Positions 9,096 to 18,750 are shown, numbered from the stretch's first letter. The stretch is DNA of 64,000 nt from Bacillota bacterium (GCA_023394875.1 JAEXAB010000001.1:124001-188000); one strand, 5' to 3'. Translations and numbers: made by a program. Notes: generated from the letters alone by a model not told the origin.

Positions 9096-10301
9096 TTATG
9101 CAATAACTGAAGCAACTACGCCCGAACCAACTGTTCTGCCACCTTCACGGATAGCGAAACGAAGTCCTTGCTCGATAGCGATAGGGGTGATTAGCTTGAT
9201 TTCCATAGGAATGTTATCGCCAGGCATAACCATTTCTACTCCCTCGGGTAGAGCGATGCTTCCGGTAACGTCGGTTGTTCTGAAATAGAACTGAGGACGG
9301 TATCCGTTAAAGAAAGGAGTATGTCTTCCGCCTTCTTCCTTCTTCAACACGTAAACGTTGCTCTTGAAGTGGGTGTGGGGATGAATGGAACCGGGTTTAG
9401 CAAGAACTTGTCCTCTCTCGATTTCTTTTCTTTCGATACCTCTCAAAAGAGCGCCGATGTTGTCGCCTGCTTGAGCGAAGTCAAGAAGTTTACGGAACAT
9501 TTCTACGCCGGTAACGGTGGTTTCTTTAGCCTTTTCCATAAGACCAACGATTTCTACCTTATCTTGAACCTTAACTTGTCCACGCTCAACTCTACCAGTA
9601 GCAACGGTGCCGCGGCCGGTGATGGTGAATACGTCTTCAACAGGCATTAAGAAGGGCTTATCGGTATCTCTTACGGGATCGGGAATATAACTGTCAACAG
9701 CGGCTAAAAGCTCTCTGATGCAATCGCAGTCAGCGCTAGCGGAATTACCAGCAGCAGCAGCCTGCATAGCTTTCAAAGCGGAACCTCTGATGATCGGAAT
9801 ATCGTCACCGGGGAACTCGTAGCTGGACAATAATTCTCTTATTTCCATTTCTACCAAATCAAGCAACTCGGGGTCGTCAACTTGGTCAACTTTGTTCATG
9901 AATACTACGATGTAAGGAACGCCAACCTGACGGGCAAGCAAGATGTGCTCACGTGTCTGGGGCATAGGACCGTCTGTAGAAGCAACAACAAGTATAGCTC
10001 CGTCCATCTGAGCGGCACCGGTGATCATGTTCTTAACATAGTCAGCGTGTCCGGGGCAGTCAACGTGTGCATAGTGACGTGTTGCTGTCTGATACTCAAC
10101 GTGTGAGGTATTGATCGTTATTCCTCTAGCCTTTTCTTCAGGCGCCTTATCGATTTGGTCATAACGCATAACTTCTGCGTATCCTGCGGCAGCAGATACC
10201 ATGGTGATAGCGGCTGTCAAGGTGGTCTTACCATGGTCAACGTGGCCTATTGTGCCAATGTTAACGTGGGTTTTAGTTCTTTCAAACTTAGCTTTTGCCA
10301 T
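9096..10301 (-). CDS. tuf: Elongation factor Tu
   Basis: EF-Tu carries aminoacyl-tRNA to the ribosome as a GTP complex. The G-domain motifs are complete: GHVDHGKTT near the N-terminus, the RGITI switch I region, DCPGHADY and NKVD. The second and third beta-barrel domains follow, including GRGTVATGRVERG and the C-terminal IREGGRTVGSGVV. Length 401, a few residues over the usual 395-400. The ATG has GGGAGG nearby. It is the last gene of the str cluster but also has its own likely promoter at 10391-10419. Confidence 0.99.
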   Translation of the reverse strand: MAKAKFERTKTHVNIGTIGHVDHGKTTLTAAITMVSAAAGYAEVMRYDQIDKAPEEKARGITINTSHVEYQTATRHYAHVDCPGHADYVKNMITGAAQMDGAILVVASTDGPMPQTREHILLARQVGVPYIVVFMNKVDQVDDPELLDLVEMEIRELLSSYEFPGDDIPIIRGSALKAMQAAAAGNSASADCDCIRELLAAVDSYIPDPVRDTDKPFLMPVEDVFTITGRGTVATGRVERGQVKVQDKVEIVGLMEKAKETTVTGVEMFRKLLDFAQAGDNIGALLRGIERKEIERGQVLAKPGSIHPHTHFKSNVYVLKKEEGGRHTPFFNGYRPQFYFRTTDVTGSIALPEGVEMVMPGDNIPMEIKLITPIAIEQGLRFAIREGGRTVGSGVVASVIA

Positions 10302-10390
10302 TTAAAAAATCCTCCCAAAAAATTATGATATTTTTGTTTTTATTATTTAAGATAACTAATGGACATACCATTAAATTATGCAATAAATTG

Positions 10391-10419
10391 ATTATATTAT
10401 ATTTTCTTTTAGTTGTCAC
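10391..10419 (-). promoter_or_regulatory. Internal promoter for tuf
   Basis: GTGACA (10414-10419), 17 bp, TATAAT (10391-10396), in the 164-base gap between fusA and tuf. The gap is otherwise AT-rich with no gene. Confidence 0.6.
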
Positions 10420-10465
10420 GCATTTTTATGAACTTTTTTCTAAAATTATATAAAATGCCTGTTTA

Positions 10466-12538
10466 TTAGTCTTTTTTACCCTCTAATAATTGCTTCCTTA
10501 CTCCTGCGGGAACTTCGGTGTAGCAATTAAGCTGCATAGAATAATTGCCTCTGCCTTGAGTTGCGCTTCTTAGGGTAGTTGCGTAGCCGAACATTTCGCT
10601 AAGCGGTATATCGGCGTCGATTATTTTCACTCCTCCGCGGTCGTTCATTTCTTTAATAGAACCACGGCGGGAATTTACGGTGCCGAAAACGTCTCCGATA
10701 TAATCGGCGGGAACGGTGATTTCTACTGCCATCATAGGTTCAAGTATAGTAGGATCGGCATTTTTTGCGGCATCCTTAAACGCCATACTTCCGGCAATCT
10801 TAAAGCTCATTTCCGAACTGTCAACATCGTGGAAACTACCGTCTACTAATCTTACTTTGAAGTCAACCATTTCGTAGCCAATCAAAACGCCGCCTCTTGC
10901 AGCTTCGCGCAAACCTTCTTCGATAGGCTTAATGTATTCTTTGGGAATAACGCCGCCCACGATTTGGTCTTCAAAAATAATTCCGCTTCCGGGAGCTAAA
11001 GGTTCCATTTCTATTACGCAATGTCCGTATTGACCTTTACCGCCGCTCTGACGAACGTATTTTCCTTCTCCTCTGGCCGATTTCTTAATAGCTTCACGGT
11101 AAGCAACCTGAGGTTTACCGATGTTCGCTTCTACTTTGAATTCACGGAGTAGTCTGTCTACAATGATTTCCAAGTGGAGCTCTCCCATACCGGCAATTAT
11201 CGTTTGTCCAGTTTCTTTATCGGTATAGGTGCGGAAAGTGGGGTCTTCGTCGGATAGTTTTGCCAAAGCAAGGCTCATCTTTTCTTGTCCGATTTTTGTT
11301 TTCGGCTCTATAGCAAGACGAACAACGGGTTCAGGGAACACCATGCTGTCAAGCACGATAGGTTGTTTTAGGTCGCAGAGGGTTTCTCCGGTGCTGGTTT
11401 CTTTCAAACCAAAAATCGCCACGATATCTCCTGCAAAAGCCTGCTCTATGTCGGTTCTGGAATTAGCGTGCATTCTTATGAGTCTGCCGATTTTTTCCTT
11501 CTTTTGTTTGTTGCTGTTATAGACGGTCATACCTGTATAGATAGTTCCGCTGTAAATACGGAAGAAGGTAAGACGTCCGATATTGTCAACGGCAACTTTG
11601 AAGGCAAGTCCAGATAAAGGCGCGTTGTCGTCGGTTTCTCTTATAATATCATTGCCTTTTTCGTCAAAACCGTGAACGGCTTCGATATCTTTAGGAGAAG
11701 GCATCAAGTCTACGATAGTGTCAAGCACCTTTTGTACGCCCTTGTTACGGTAAGCAGAGCCGCAGATAACGGGGGTGATTTTTAATTCGATAGTGCCTTT
11801 GCGGAGAGCCCTTATTATTTCGTCTCTAGTAAGCTCTTCGCCCTCAAGGACTTTCATCATAGCCTCATCGTCAAAGTCGGCGCAAACTTCTTCTATATAC
11901 TTACGTGCCTTAATAGCTTCTTCCTTCATATTTTCAGGTATGTTGTCCTCGTGAAGGTCTTTGCCTAATTTGTCGCTATAAGTAATACAAGTCATATTGA
12001 TAACGTCAATAAGACCGCTAAAAGTATCCTCTTTGCCGATAGGGAGTACGATAGGTACGGGTTTTGTATGAAGGCGGGTACGCATCATGTCTACAACGTT
12101 GTAGAAGTCAGCGCCCATAATATCCATTTTATTTACAAAAGCGATACGCGGAACTTTATATTTGTCCGCTTGACGCCAAACGGCTTCGCTCTGGGGCTCA
12201 ACACCGCCCTTGGCGCAAAATACCGCTACTGCTCCGTCAAGTACGCGCAAACTTCTCTCTACCTCTACGGTAAAGTCCACGTGTCCGGGGGTATCGATAA
12301 TGTTTATACCGTGATCCCTCCATATAATAAAAGTAGCCGCGCTGGTAATTGTTATGCCTCTTTCTTGTTCTTGAACCATCCAGTCCATAGTTGCCGCGCC
12401 CTCGTGTGATTCTCCAAGGCGGTGAATTTTGTTCGCATAGAACAATATTCTTTCGGTAGTGGTGGTCTTTCCGGCGTCAATATGAGCCATAATACCGATG
12501 TTTCTCATTCTTTCCAGCGGGATTTGTCTTTCTGCCAT
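10466..12538 (-). CDS. fusA: Elongation factor G
   Basis: EF-G drives ribosomal translocation and, with RRF, ribosome recycling. The GTPase domain shows AHIDAGKTTTTER, the RGITI switch, DTPGHVDF and NKMD. The domain II-V landmarks follow, including GMGELHLEI and the domain IV VGGVIPKEYIKPIEEG. Length 690 is standard. The start has AAGGAGAAACT before the ATG. It lies between rpsG and tuf in the conserved str order. Confidence 0.99.
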   Translation of the reverse strand: MAERQIPLERMRNIGIMAHIDAGKTTTTERILFYANKIHRLGESHEGAATMDWMVQEQERGITITSAATFIIWRDHGINIIDTPGHVDFTVEVERSLRVLDGAVAVFCAKGGVEPQSEAVWRQADKYKVPRIAFVNKMDIMGADFYNVVDMMRTRLHTKPVPIVLPIGKEDTFSGLIDVINMTCITYSDKLGKDLHEDNIPENMKEEAIKARKYIEEVCADFDDEAMMKVLEGEELTRDEIIRALRKGTIELKITPVICGSAYRNKGVQKVLDTIVDLMPSPKDIEAVHGFDEKGNDIIRETDDNAPLSGLAFKVAVDNIGRLTFFRIYSGTIYTGMTVYNSNKQKKEKIGRLIRMHANSRTDIEQAFAGDIVAIFGLKETSTGETLCDLKQPIVLDSMVFPEPVVRLAIEPKTKIGQEKMSLALAKLSDEDPTFRTYTDKETGQTIIAGMGELHLEIIVDRLLREFKVEANIGKPQVAYREAIKKSARGEGKYVRQSGGKGQYGHCVIEMEPLAPGSGIIFEDQIVGGVIPKEYIKPIEEGLREAARGGVLIGYEMVDFKVRLVDGSFHDVDSSEMSFKIAGSMAFKDAAKNADPTILEPMMAVEITVPADYIGDVFGTVNSRRGSIKEMNDRGGVKIIDADIPLSEMFGYATTLRSATQGRGNYSMQLNCYTEVPAGVRKQLLEGKKD

Positions 12539-12604
12539 AGTTTCTCCTTATTATTTTTTACATATCTTTCGGTTATATCCCGAAATTGTTTCTCCGTTAT
12601 TAAC

Positions 12605-12648
12605 ATAAAAAGCGGCATAACTATTGTTTTTATCCACTAGATATGCCG
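12605..12648 (-). terminator. Terminator-like hairpin between rpsG and fusA
   Basis: On the minus strand CGGCATA pairs with TATGCCG across a 22-base loop, followed by CTTTTTAT. It lies inside the str operon, so it may give partial termination and set the ratio of ribosomal protein to elongation factor message. Confidence 0.5.
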
Positions 12649-12690
12649 TCGCTATTAAGTTGATTATTACCGTTATTTAATTAATTGATA

Positions 12691-13161
12691 CTAAAAGCGA
12701 TAATGTGCGTAAGCCTTGTTGGCTTCTGCCATGCGGTGCGTATCTTCTTTTTTCTTGAAAGCTCCGCCTGCATTGTTATATGCGTCCATAAGTTCGCCTG
12801 CCAGTCTTTCTTTCATTGTCTTTTCTCCGCGCTTTCTGGCGTAAAGAACAAGCCATCTTATACCTAAGGTTTGACGTCTTTCGGGGCGTATTTCCAACGG
12901 CACTTGGTAATTGCTTCCACCTACACGTCTAGCCTTGACTTCTAATACAGGCATAACGTTTTCCAGAGCCTTCATAAACACTTCGTTCGGGTTAACTCCC
13001 AATTTATTTTCTATCGCCTCAAAGGCGCTGTAAACAATTTTTTGAGCTACTCCTCTTTCTCCGTCAAGCATTATTTGGTTAATAAGCTTGGTAACTACCT
13101 TAGAGTTGTAAATTGGGTCCGGTAACACGTCGCGCTTAGGAACTCCACTTCTTCTAGGCAT
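12691..13161 (-). CDS. rpsG: 30S ribosomal protein S7
   Basis: S7 nucleates assembly of the 30S head and lies at the E site. The 156-residue sequence is full length and has the conserved N-terminal MPRRSGVPKRDVLPDPIY and the RRVGGSNYQVPLEI motif. The ATG follows AGGAGGATATTTAAT. It sits between rpsL and fusA in the str operon. Confidence 0.99.
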   Translation of the reverse strand: MPRRSGVPKRDVLPDPIYNSKVVTKLINQIMLDGERGVAQKIVYSAFEAIENKLGVNPNEVFMKALENVMPVLEVKARRVGGSNYQVPLEIRPERRQTLGIRWLVLYARKRGEKTMKERLAGELMDAYNNAGGAFKKKEDTHRMAEANKAYAHYRF

Positions 13162-13217
13162 ATTAAATATCCTCCTGTTTTTGTGTTGGGAAATTCATCC
13201 GTTATTAATAAGGTGAA

Positions 13218-13589
13218 TTATTTGGGCTTTTTAGCACCATACTTGGATCTAGCCTGCTTGCGCTTAGCTACGCCAGCCGTGTCAAGCGTACCGCGAATAA
13301 TGTGGTAACGCACACCGGGCAAATCCTTAACTCTGCCGCCTCTGACCAAAACCACGCTATGCTCTTGCAAACTATGTCCGACACCGGGTATATATACGGT
13401 ACCTTCCATGCCGTTCACCAAACGCACTCTTGCGATTTTTCTTACAGCGGAATTAGGCTTTTTGGGGGTAGTGGTAGTAACGGATAAGCATACGCCTCTT
13501 TTTTGGGGGCAGCTTTCCATCATGGGAGCTTGGCTCTTCTTTACCTGTCTTTCTCTACCTTGCCTTATCAGTTGGTTAATTGTTGGCAT
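13218..13589 (-). CDS. rpsL: 30S ribosomal protein S12
   Basis: S12 is at the decoding centre and sets translational accuracy. The 123-residue protein has the signature TTTPKKPNSAVRK and GGRVKDLPGVRYH. The lysines that are mutated in streptomycin resistance (equivalents of K43 and K88) are both wild type here. The start has AAAGGAGG upstream. The adjacent gene on the 5' side is the L7Ae-like protein, on the 3' side rpsG. Confidence 0.99.
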   Translation of the reverse strand: MPTINQLIRQGRERQVKKSQAPMMESCPQKRGVCLSVTTTTPKKPNSAVRKIARVRLVNGMEGTVYIPGVGHSLQEHSVVLVRGGRVKDLPGVRYHIIRGTLDTAGVAKRKQARSKYGAKKPK

Positions 13590-13665
13590 TCCATTCCTCC
13601 TTTAATGTAGGATGAGCTATCCGTATTTTCAACCCTTTATTTAGGATAAACTCGTCTTTTCTGGG

Positions 13666-13932
13666 TTATTTGTTCTCCGCCTCTATTTTTTCGGCGCAAA
13701 CGGCACACGGCACGTCAAGCTGCAATATCCTGCCCATTGTCTGTTTGTCAGACACAAATTCATAAGGCACGTTTTTTTGCTTGCATAGCGATGAAATTTG
13801 CTCACCGATAAAGCTGTCGGCGTCACGGGCAATCAACACACACCTTAGCTGATTTCCGTGTATTCCTCTCACCACTTGGCGATAACCCACCACCCTGTGC
13901 GATAAGGGAACCCGCTTTATAAAATTGTCCAT
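13666..13932 (-). CDS. L7Ae/L30e-family RNA-binding protein (YbxF-like)
   Basis: A small (88 residue) ribosomal L7Ae-like protein of the YbxF/YlxQ type, which binds kink-turn RNAs. The family core is visible in VVRGIHGNQLRCVLIARDAD and the hydrophobic IPYEF-type strand (here VPYEF). Position immediately before rpsL matches ybxF of Bacillus. I place the start at the ATG at 13930-13932: AAAGGAG lies seven bases upstream, whereas the TTG one codon earlier would be only four bases from it. A perfect consensus promoter and a small inverted repeat (13951-13966) lie in the leader. The C-terminus has a CAVC motif. Confidence 0.85.
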   Translation of the reverse strand: MDNFIKRVPLSHRVVGYRQVVRGIHGNQLRCVLIARDADSFIGEQISSLCKQKNVPYEFVSDKQTMGRILQLDVPCAVCAEKIEAENK

Positions 13933-13984
13933 CAAAAATCTCCTTTAATGAACGTAAACTTACGTTTCTTCCATAAGCCTAATA

Positions 13985-14013
13985 ATTATAGCAACTGTAT
14001 TATTGCTTGTCAA
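13985..14013 (-). promoter_or_regulatory. Consensus promoter of the str operon
   Basis: TTGACA (14008-14013), 17 bp, TATAAT (13985-13990): an exact sigma-A consensus, as expected for ribosomal protein genes. It lies 53 bases before the L7Ae-like ATG. Confidence 0.85.
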
Positions 14014-14055
14014 ATAAAAAAACACACAATTTCTGCAAATTTTTAATAAAATCGG

Positions 14056-15423
14056 TTAAATAAAACTAACTGTAGCTTTGCTTCCCAAAAATGCTTCCTT
14101 ATCAAAGACGACGTCTGACTGTCTGTCCGAAAACCTGATTTCCGCCACGCTTGCCGCGCAGTAAAAAGCATATTTTTCTACGTTTGTTATACCGCTTTTG
14201 AAAGTGACTTTCCCAAAGAAAGAATTAAACGCTTGTTCTCCGATAATGGTAAGCAAACTGCCTTGTGCAAAAGTGATGGTAGAATTGCATTGATAAAAAC
14301 AATTGCTGCCCAAAGAGGTTACCGACATAGGAATAACAAGCGTTGTTCCTTTGTAGCTTGCAAAAGCCTGATCCCCTAAAGAAGTTAGACCGGTTCTACT
14401 TAAATCCACCGTTGCGGTACAACCGTTAAAGGGTTGAAAACTAATATCGGTTATGGTATTGGGCAAAACAAGTGTTTCTCCGCTGTAATTGGCAAAAGCT
14501 CCGTTAGTTAGCGTTGTTATTTGGTTATCTTCGGCAAAAACAATTTCGGCTTTCGCTCCGTAAAAAGCGTCTTTTCTTATTTCGTTAATGCTCTTTCCTA
14601 AAGTGATTTTTCCTTCGGCTTCGGCAAAATCAAAATTGTCGACATACTTATATTTTCCGTTTTCGGCAAAATAAACGTTAAAATTCGTACCGCTGAAAGC
14701 GTACTGATAAATATCAAGCACTACACTGCCGACGGTAAAGTTGGTAACGCCGCTACCGGCGCAAGCCACTACGATTGCCGTTTTATCCTTATTATATAAC
14801 ACTCCGTTGTCAAAGGAAAAATGGGGGTTGCCCACCTTGGGATTAACGGCGGTAAGGGCAGTACAGCCTCTGAAAGCTTCTTTGCCTATAGAATTGATTT
14901 CTTCGTTAAAATTGATAACTTTGATTTTTTTATTATCCTTAAAAGCCCTATCCCCTATTCTTTGAACGGGTACGTTCTTATACGTATCGGGTATTTTTGC
15001 CGTTTCCTGCTCTCCCCTATAGGTTGCCACTTCGTAATAGCCGTTGGATAGCAGATTATAAGTAAAGCCGTATTCGTCGGTTTTGTCGGTAGGTAATGGG
15101 TCTGACGAACTTACATCTTTTTTCATCCATTTAGCGTACAAAGTAGTATCCGCAGAAAAACCGTTCTTAATATTAAGGGGCGCGGTAAAGAGTTGGTCAT
15201 AAAACCAACCTACAAAGTTATATCCTGCCCTTATGGGATCGTCAGGCATAGAAATATCGCTGCCGTCAAGTATAATCGGTTCGATTATTATATCGCAGTT
15301 AGTAACAAAGCTAATAACAACGTAACCCTTATTATTATCTTCTTTTTTGCATGAGGTTAGCAGAACCACCGAAAGGATGGTTATTACCGCAATTATTATC
15401 AACAGGAGTTTTTTTCTTTTCAT
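14056..15423 (-). CDS. Lipoprotein with InlB-type B-repeat and BspA-like leucine-rich repeats
   Basis: The N-terminus is a lipoprotein signal: KRKK, a hydrophobic core and a lipobox ending LLTSC (Cys at about 25). Residues about 35-100 match the Listeria-Bacteroides B-repeat (RAGYNFVGWFYD ... TTLYAKW). From about residue 130 to the end there are repeats of the BspA/LRR_5 type (IGDRAFKDNKKIKVINF, IGKEAFRGCTAL, and several more), which form a solenoid used in surface adhesion or protein binding. It ends at residue 455 without an anchor other than the lipid. It follows an O-antigen-ligase-like gene by 2 bp and likely shares its transcript. A binding partner cannot be inferred. Confidence 0.85.
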   Translation of the reverse strand: MKRKKLLLIIIAVITILSVVLLTSCKKEDNNKGYVVISFVTNCDIIIEPIILDGSDISMPDDPIRAGYNFVGWFYDQLFTAPLNIKNGFSADTTLYAKWMKKDVSSSDPLPTDKTDEYGFTYNLLSNGYYEVATYRGEQETAKIPDTYKNVPVQRIGDRAFKDNKKIKVINFNEEINSIGKEAFRGCTALTAVNPKVGNPHFSFDNGVLYNKDKTAIVVACAGSGVTNFTVGSVVLDIYQYAFSGTNFNVYFAENGKYKYVDNFDFAEAEGKITLGKSINEIRKDAFYGAKAEIVFAEDNQITTLTNGAFANYSGETLVLPNTITDISFQPFNGCTATVDLSRTGLTSLGDQAFASYKGTTLVIPMSVTSLGSNCFYQCNSTITFAQGSLLTIIGEQAFNSFFGKVTFKSGITNVEKYAFYCAASVAEIRFSDRQSDVVFDKEAFLGSKATVSFI

Positions 15424-15425
15424 AT

Positions 15426-16835
15426 TTAGTATTGTACACTATTTTCTTTAATTTTAGCTGAAAATATTTTGACGACTAAAGGCGAAGCTTGATTTGCGTC
15501 CAAACCTTTCTCCATAGCAAGGGAAATAAACATCATAATAACGTAACCTAAAGGCTGAAAATAGTTGGTGTCTATCATATTGTAAGCCTCAAACATCACC
15601 ATTCCGATAAAGAGCAAAAATTTTAGGGTATTAACGTCGGTAAATACCATGCGGTAACGCCAGTAATAGAAATAAAAATAAGCTATCGCGCCGAAAATTC
15701 CTAAACTAGCAAAAATCTGAATAAAGGTGGAGTGATAATAAGTAGGTCCGTTGCTCCAATGAACTATCTGATAATAAATAGGATTTTTGTAGTCAAAGCC
15801 CGCCCCGAACAAGGGATAATCGAAGAACACGTTCCAACCTGCGTTAAACAGGTGTTCCCTTCCCGACGGGTCCAAACCTTCGTTTCTAAAGCGGATAAAA
15901 ATACTCTCTATAAAACCGGAGTTTTTCCATTCGGCAATAAGGAATAATGCCAAAAATGCCAGAAAAACCGTCAAAACGGATATTTTATGCTTGGCTTTTA
16001 CCAACGTATACAGGCACATAACAGGCATAAACATACAGGCAAAAAGCATGGCTCCGCGGCTCTTGGTAAGCAATATTGCCGCAAACTGAATTAAACCGTA
16101 GATAATAAAAATAAAGCTCAATTTTGATTTTTTCGTGCCGAAATAGAAAGTTGCGGACATGGTTATGCACAAAATCGTGCTTATATTGTTTCTTCCGCCC
16201 CAACCGTAATGCATGTCGTTGCTTGCCTCAGTAAAGAAATACAAAAGATCGTCAAAAGGCTTTAGTTCGGCAACTTTTTTGACCATTTGAGCAATGAGAA
16301 CAACGCTGAAAACTACCAGCATATAGGCTAAATCTTCTAATAATTTTTCTTTTTTGCCCCGTGTGGTTACGCTAAAAAACAAATAACCCAGTAAAAACAG
16401 AATTCCCATTCCTGCGCAAAGTAAAAAGCCTTGAAAAGAGCGGTTTTCTCTGCCTATCCCTTGCAGTATCCAGGCAAGAGTACAAAAAGCCATGGCTACA
16501 GTCATACCCTTAAACTCTATTCTTCCTTTGAACCTAATAAGGTTAATTATCGCGCCCGCTAAAGGTATCAATAGAAAGTAGAGAAAATTTTTATACTGTT
16601 CGAAAGTAAAACTTCTGTCACTGAAAATTACGCTCAAACCAATAAAAACGAACATCGTCCATTTGGTATCGCGGCAAAAAATAAAGGTTAAAAAACAAAA
16701 TGCAAAGAGTATGGCAAAGCCAATAAGGGGCGCGTTAAAAAGCCAAGCTGTATATACTACTAGAGCATACACCCAAACAATGGCTTTGGAACTTAACGTT
16801 TTTTCGGCTATTTCTAAAACATTGCTCTTAGACAT
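15426..16835 (-). CDS. O-antigen ligase/polymerase-family membrane protein
   Basis: A 469-residue polytopic protein with about ten to twelve membrane segments and one larger external loop. The loop holds the Wzy/WaaL (PF04932-type) pattern: SGREHLFNAGWNVFFDYPLFGAGFD, followed about 30 residues later by YYHSTFIQIFASLGIFGA. Relatives polymerise or ligate lipid-linked glycans at the outer face of the membrane. The exact glycan is unknown; in a Gram-positive cell a teichoic-acid-like or capsular polymer is more likely than O-antigen. It lies in a run with an ABC exporter (upstream) and a surface lipoprotein (downstream), which supports a cell-surface role. Confidence 0.75.
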   Translation of the reverse strand: MSKSNVLEIAEKTLSSKAIVWVYALVVYTAWLFNAPLIGFAILFAFCFLTFIFCRDTKWTMFVFIGLSVIFSDRSFTFEQYKNFLYFLLIPLAGAIINLIRFKGRIEFKGMTVAMAFCTLAWILQGIGRENRSFQGFLLCAGMGILFLLGYLFFSVTTRGKKEKLLEDLAYMLVVFSVVLIAQMVKKVAELKPFDDLLYFFTEASNDMHYGWGGRNNISTILCITMSATFYFGTKKSKLSFIFIIYGLIQFAAILLTKSRGAMLFACMFMPVMCLYTLVKAKHKISVLTVFLAFLALFLIAEWKNSGFIESIFIRFRNEGLDPSGREHLFNAGWNVFFDYPLFGAGFDYKNPIYYQIVHWSNGPTYYHSTFIQIFASLGIFGAIAYFYFYYWRYRMVFTDVNTLKFLLFIGMVMFEAYNMIDTNYFQPLGYVIMMFISLAMEKGLDANQASPLVVKIFSAKIKENSVQY

Positions 16836-16847
16836 TTTCCCTACCTG

Positions 16848-17777
16848 TTATTTTTTCTTCTTCTTTTTGGTAAGGGCTACAATTGTGTTTAGTATCAAGA
16901 ACAAAATAATGGAGCCAGCCAAATACAGGAACATTTCTTTATTCTGAAATACGCTGTCAAAGAATTTAACTTCCATAGAAAATGCCTGCGACAAACCATC
17001 CGTCACTTGCTGTGGAAGATTTTCTCCCAGTTTTTCTAGCGGTCCGCTCATAAAATACTGCCTGAAAAGTCCTGCCGAATGGCTACCGGGAATAACTCCC
17101 GAAATATCCTGGGCTACTTCGGGCATAATGCTCATAGGCATATACGCGCCGATTAAAAAGCCTAAAATTGCGCTCAAAATTCCCGTTGCAGCGCCCAGTA
17201 CGTTTTCTGTTTTGAAGAAACCGCAAATAAATACGGTAAGCAGCGTGGAAGATAAATTGGACAAAACAAGAATACCGATCAACGTAAAAACGTCGGCAAC
17301 CGTAAGCGCCCACCCCCCTGTTAGGAAAAGGTAAAGAAGACAGATAAGAAAGACTATCCCGGTTATTATCATCGTCACAATGAAGTTAAAGACAAAATAG
17401 CTTAATTTTATTATGTATTTCTTTACCGGGGAAGCTAAACCGTCGTTAAGTATTCCTCTAGTCTTGTCTTGCACCATAATGGAATTAGCCCCTAAGGACA
17501 CGGTAATGCAAGCAACGCTAATAACGCCCGCCACCATCCAACTGTCCACGTAGGCTTTTATCAGCTTGGAATCAACGGCTAATTCGGGCGGAATGTAACT
17601 TTCCACGCTCATAACCTGAACATCGGCTAAGAACAGCACGTATAACAACAAAACAATCAAAGGGGCAAGCAAAGAAAAAAACACTCCCGCCTTATCCTTC
17701 AAAAACAGCTTAATATTTCTCTTAGTTAGTTGAAAAAGAGTATACAAATCGTTTTTTATAGCTGCTGATTTATTCAT
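16848..17777 (-). CDS. ABC-2 type transporter permease
   Basis: A 309-residue permease with an N-terminal segment at about 30-50, a large extracytoplasmic region, and five further membrane helices, the ABC-2 fold. The conserved ABC-2 block is visible around TRGILNDGLASPVKKYIIKLSY. It begins one base after the stop of the ATPase gene; its GGAGG lies inside that gene's last codons, so the two are coupled. The C-terminus is a poly-Lys tail. The substrate is not evident; the relatives export drugs or glycolipids. Confidence 0.88.
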   Translation of the reverse strand: MNKSAAIKNDLYTLFQLTKRNIKLFLKDKAGVFFSLLAPLIVLLLYVLFLADVQVMSVESYIPPELAVDSKLIKAYVDSWMVAGVISVACITVSLGANSIMVQDKTRGILNDGLASPVKKYIIKLSYFVFNFIVTMIITGIVFLICLLYLFLTGGWALTVADVFTLIGILVLSNLSSTLLTVFICGFFKTENVLGAATGILSAILGFLIGAYMPMSIMPEVAQDISGVIPGSHSAGLFRQYFMSGPLEKLGENLPQQVTDGLSQAFSMEVKFFDSVFQNKEMFLYLAGSIILFLILNTIVALTKKKKKK

Positions 17778-18692
17778 CTATACCTCCAGCTTCTTGCCTG
17801 TGGCATTGAGAAAAACGTCGTCCATATCCCCTTTTACCACCTCGAAATCATTAATTATTTCTCTGTTTTCGCATAAAAAATTCAACGCCTCTGCGCTTTC
17901 CTTTACCTTTATTGAATATGCGCCGTTGTCATAAGAAAATTTATAGCCTTTTTCGGTCAAATAATCATCGGTTTCTTTATTTTTTTCTTTATGCATCTTG
18001 ATATAATCGCCCGAATATACGTTTTTGAGATAATTCGGCGCCCCTGCGGCTATTATCTGACCTTTATCAATAATTACTACTTTGCCGGCTTTTTCCGCCT
18101 CTTCCATATAGTGGGTAGTAAGAAAAACCGTCATATTGCTTTTCTTTCTTATTTCATTGATTATTTCCCAAATATGCACCCTGGTTTTGGGGTCAAGTCC
18201 TGTGGTAGGTTCGTCTAAAAACAGTATTTTCGGGTAATTAATAAGCCCTCTTGCCATATCAACTCTACGCCTTTGCCCGCCGCTAAGTTTGCCGAACGGA
18301 CGCTTGAGAAGTTCTCCTAGTTCAAACATTTCGGTCAACTCATTTAGCCTTTGCTCCCATTTTTCTCCGCGCAGACCGTAATAACTGGCTCTAACGGTAA
18401 GATTTTCTTTTACCGTCAATTTATCGTCAAGGACTGTATTCTGAAAGACAATGCCGATAATCTTTTTTATTTCCTTTTCTTCTCCGTCAAGGTTAAAGCC
18501 GTCTATAAAAACCTCGCCCTTGTCCTTTTCAAGCAAGGTGCACAACACGTTTATTGTGGTGCTTTTACCTGCGCCGTTTACTCCCAAAAAAGCAAAAAGC
18601 GAACCGCGCTCCACTTCGAAACTGATTTTGTCAACGGCTTTAATTTCGCCGTAGCTTTTTTCCAAATCAGTGATTTTTATTACATTATCCAT
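17778..18692 (-). CDS. ABC transporter ATP-binding protein
   Basis: A 304-residue DrrA/CcmA-type ATPase. Walker A is GVNGAGKSTT (about residues 37-46), the Q-loop VFQN, the signature LSGGQRRRVDMARGL, Walker B ILFLDEPTTGLDP and the switch His in TTHYMEEAE. A C-terminal extension of about 85 residues follows the core, as in other ABC-2 exporters. It pairs with the downstream permease and is preceded by a good promoter (18722-18750). A drug or polysaccharide export role is possible but not shown. Confidence 0.93.
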   Translation of the reverse strand: MDNVIKITDLEKSYGEIKAVDKISFEVERGSLFAFLGVNGAGKSTTINVLCTLLEKDKGEVFIDGFNLDGEEKEIKKIIGIVFQNTVLDDKLTVKENLTVRASYYGLRGEKWEQRLNELTEMFELGELLKRPFGKLSGGQRRRVDMARGLINYPKILFLDEPTTGLDPKTRVHIWEIINEIRKKSNMTVFLTTHYMEEAEKAGKVVIIDKGQIIAAGAPNYLKNVYSGDYIKMHKEKNKETDDYLTEKGYKFSYDNGAYSIKVKESAEALNFLCENREIINDFEVVKGDMDDVFLNATGKKLEV

Positions 18693-18721
18693 TATTTTTC
18701 CTCTTATTTTTGATTATCAGT

Positions 18722-18750
18722 ATTTTAGCATACGATAATGCCTAAGTCAA
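18722..18750 (-). promoter_or_regulatory. Promoter of the ABC exporter operon
   Basis: TTGACT (18745-18750), 17 bp, TAAAAT (18722-18727), about 30 bases before the ATPase ATG. A 14-bp perfect palindrome, GCTTTTGCAAAAGC (18760-18773), lies just upstream and could be an operator. Confidence 0.65.
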
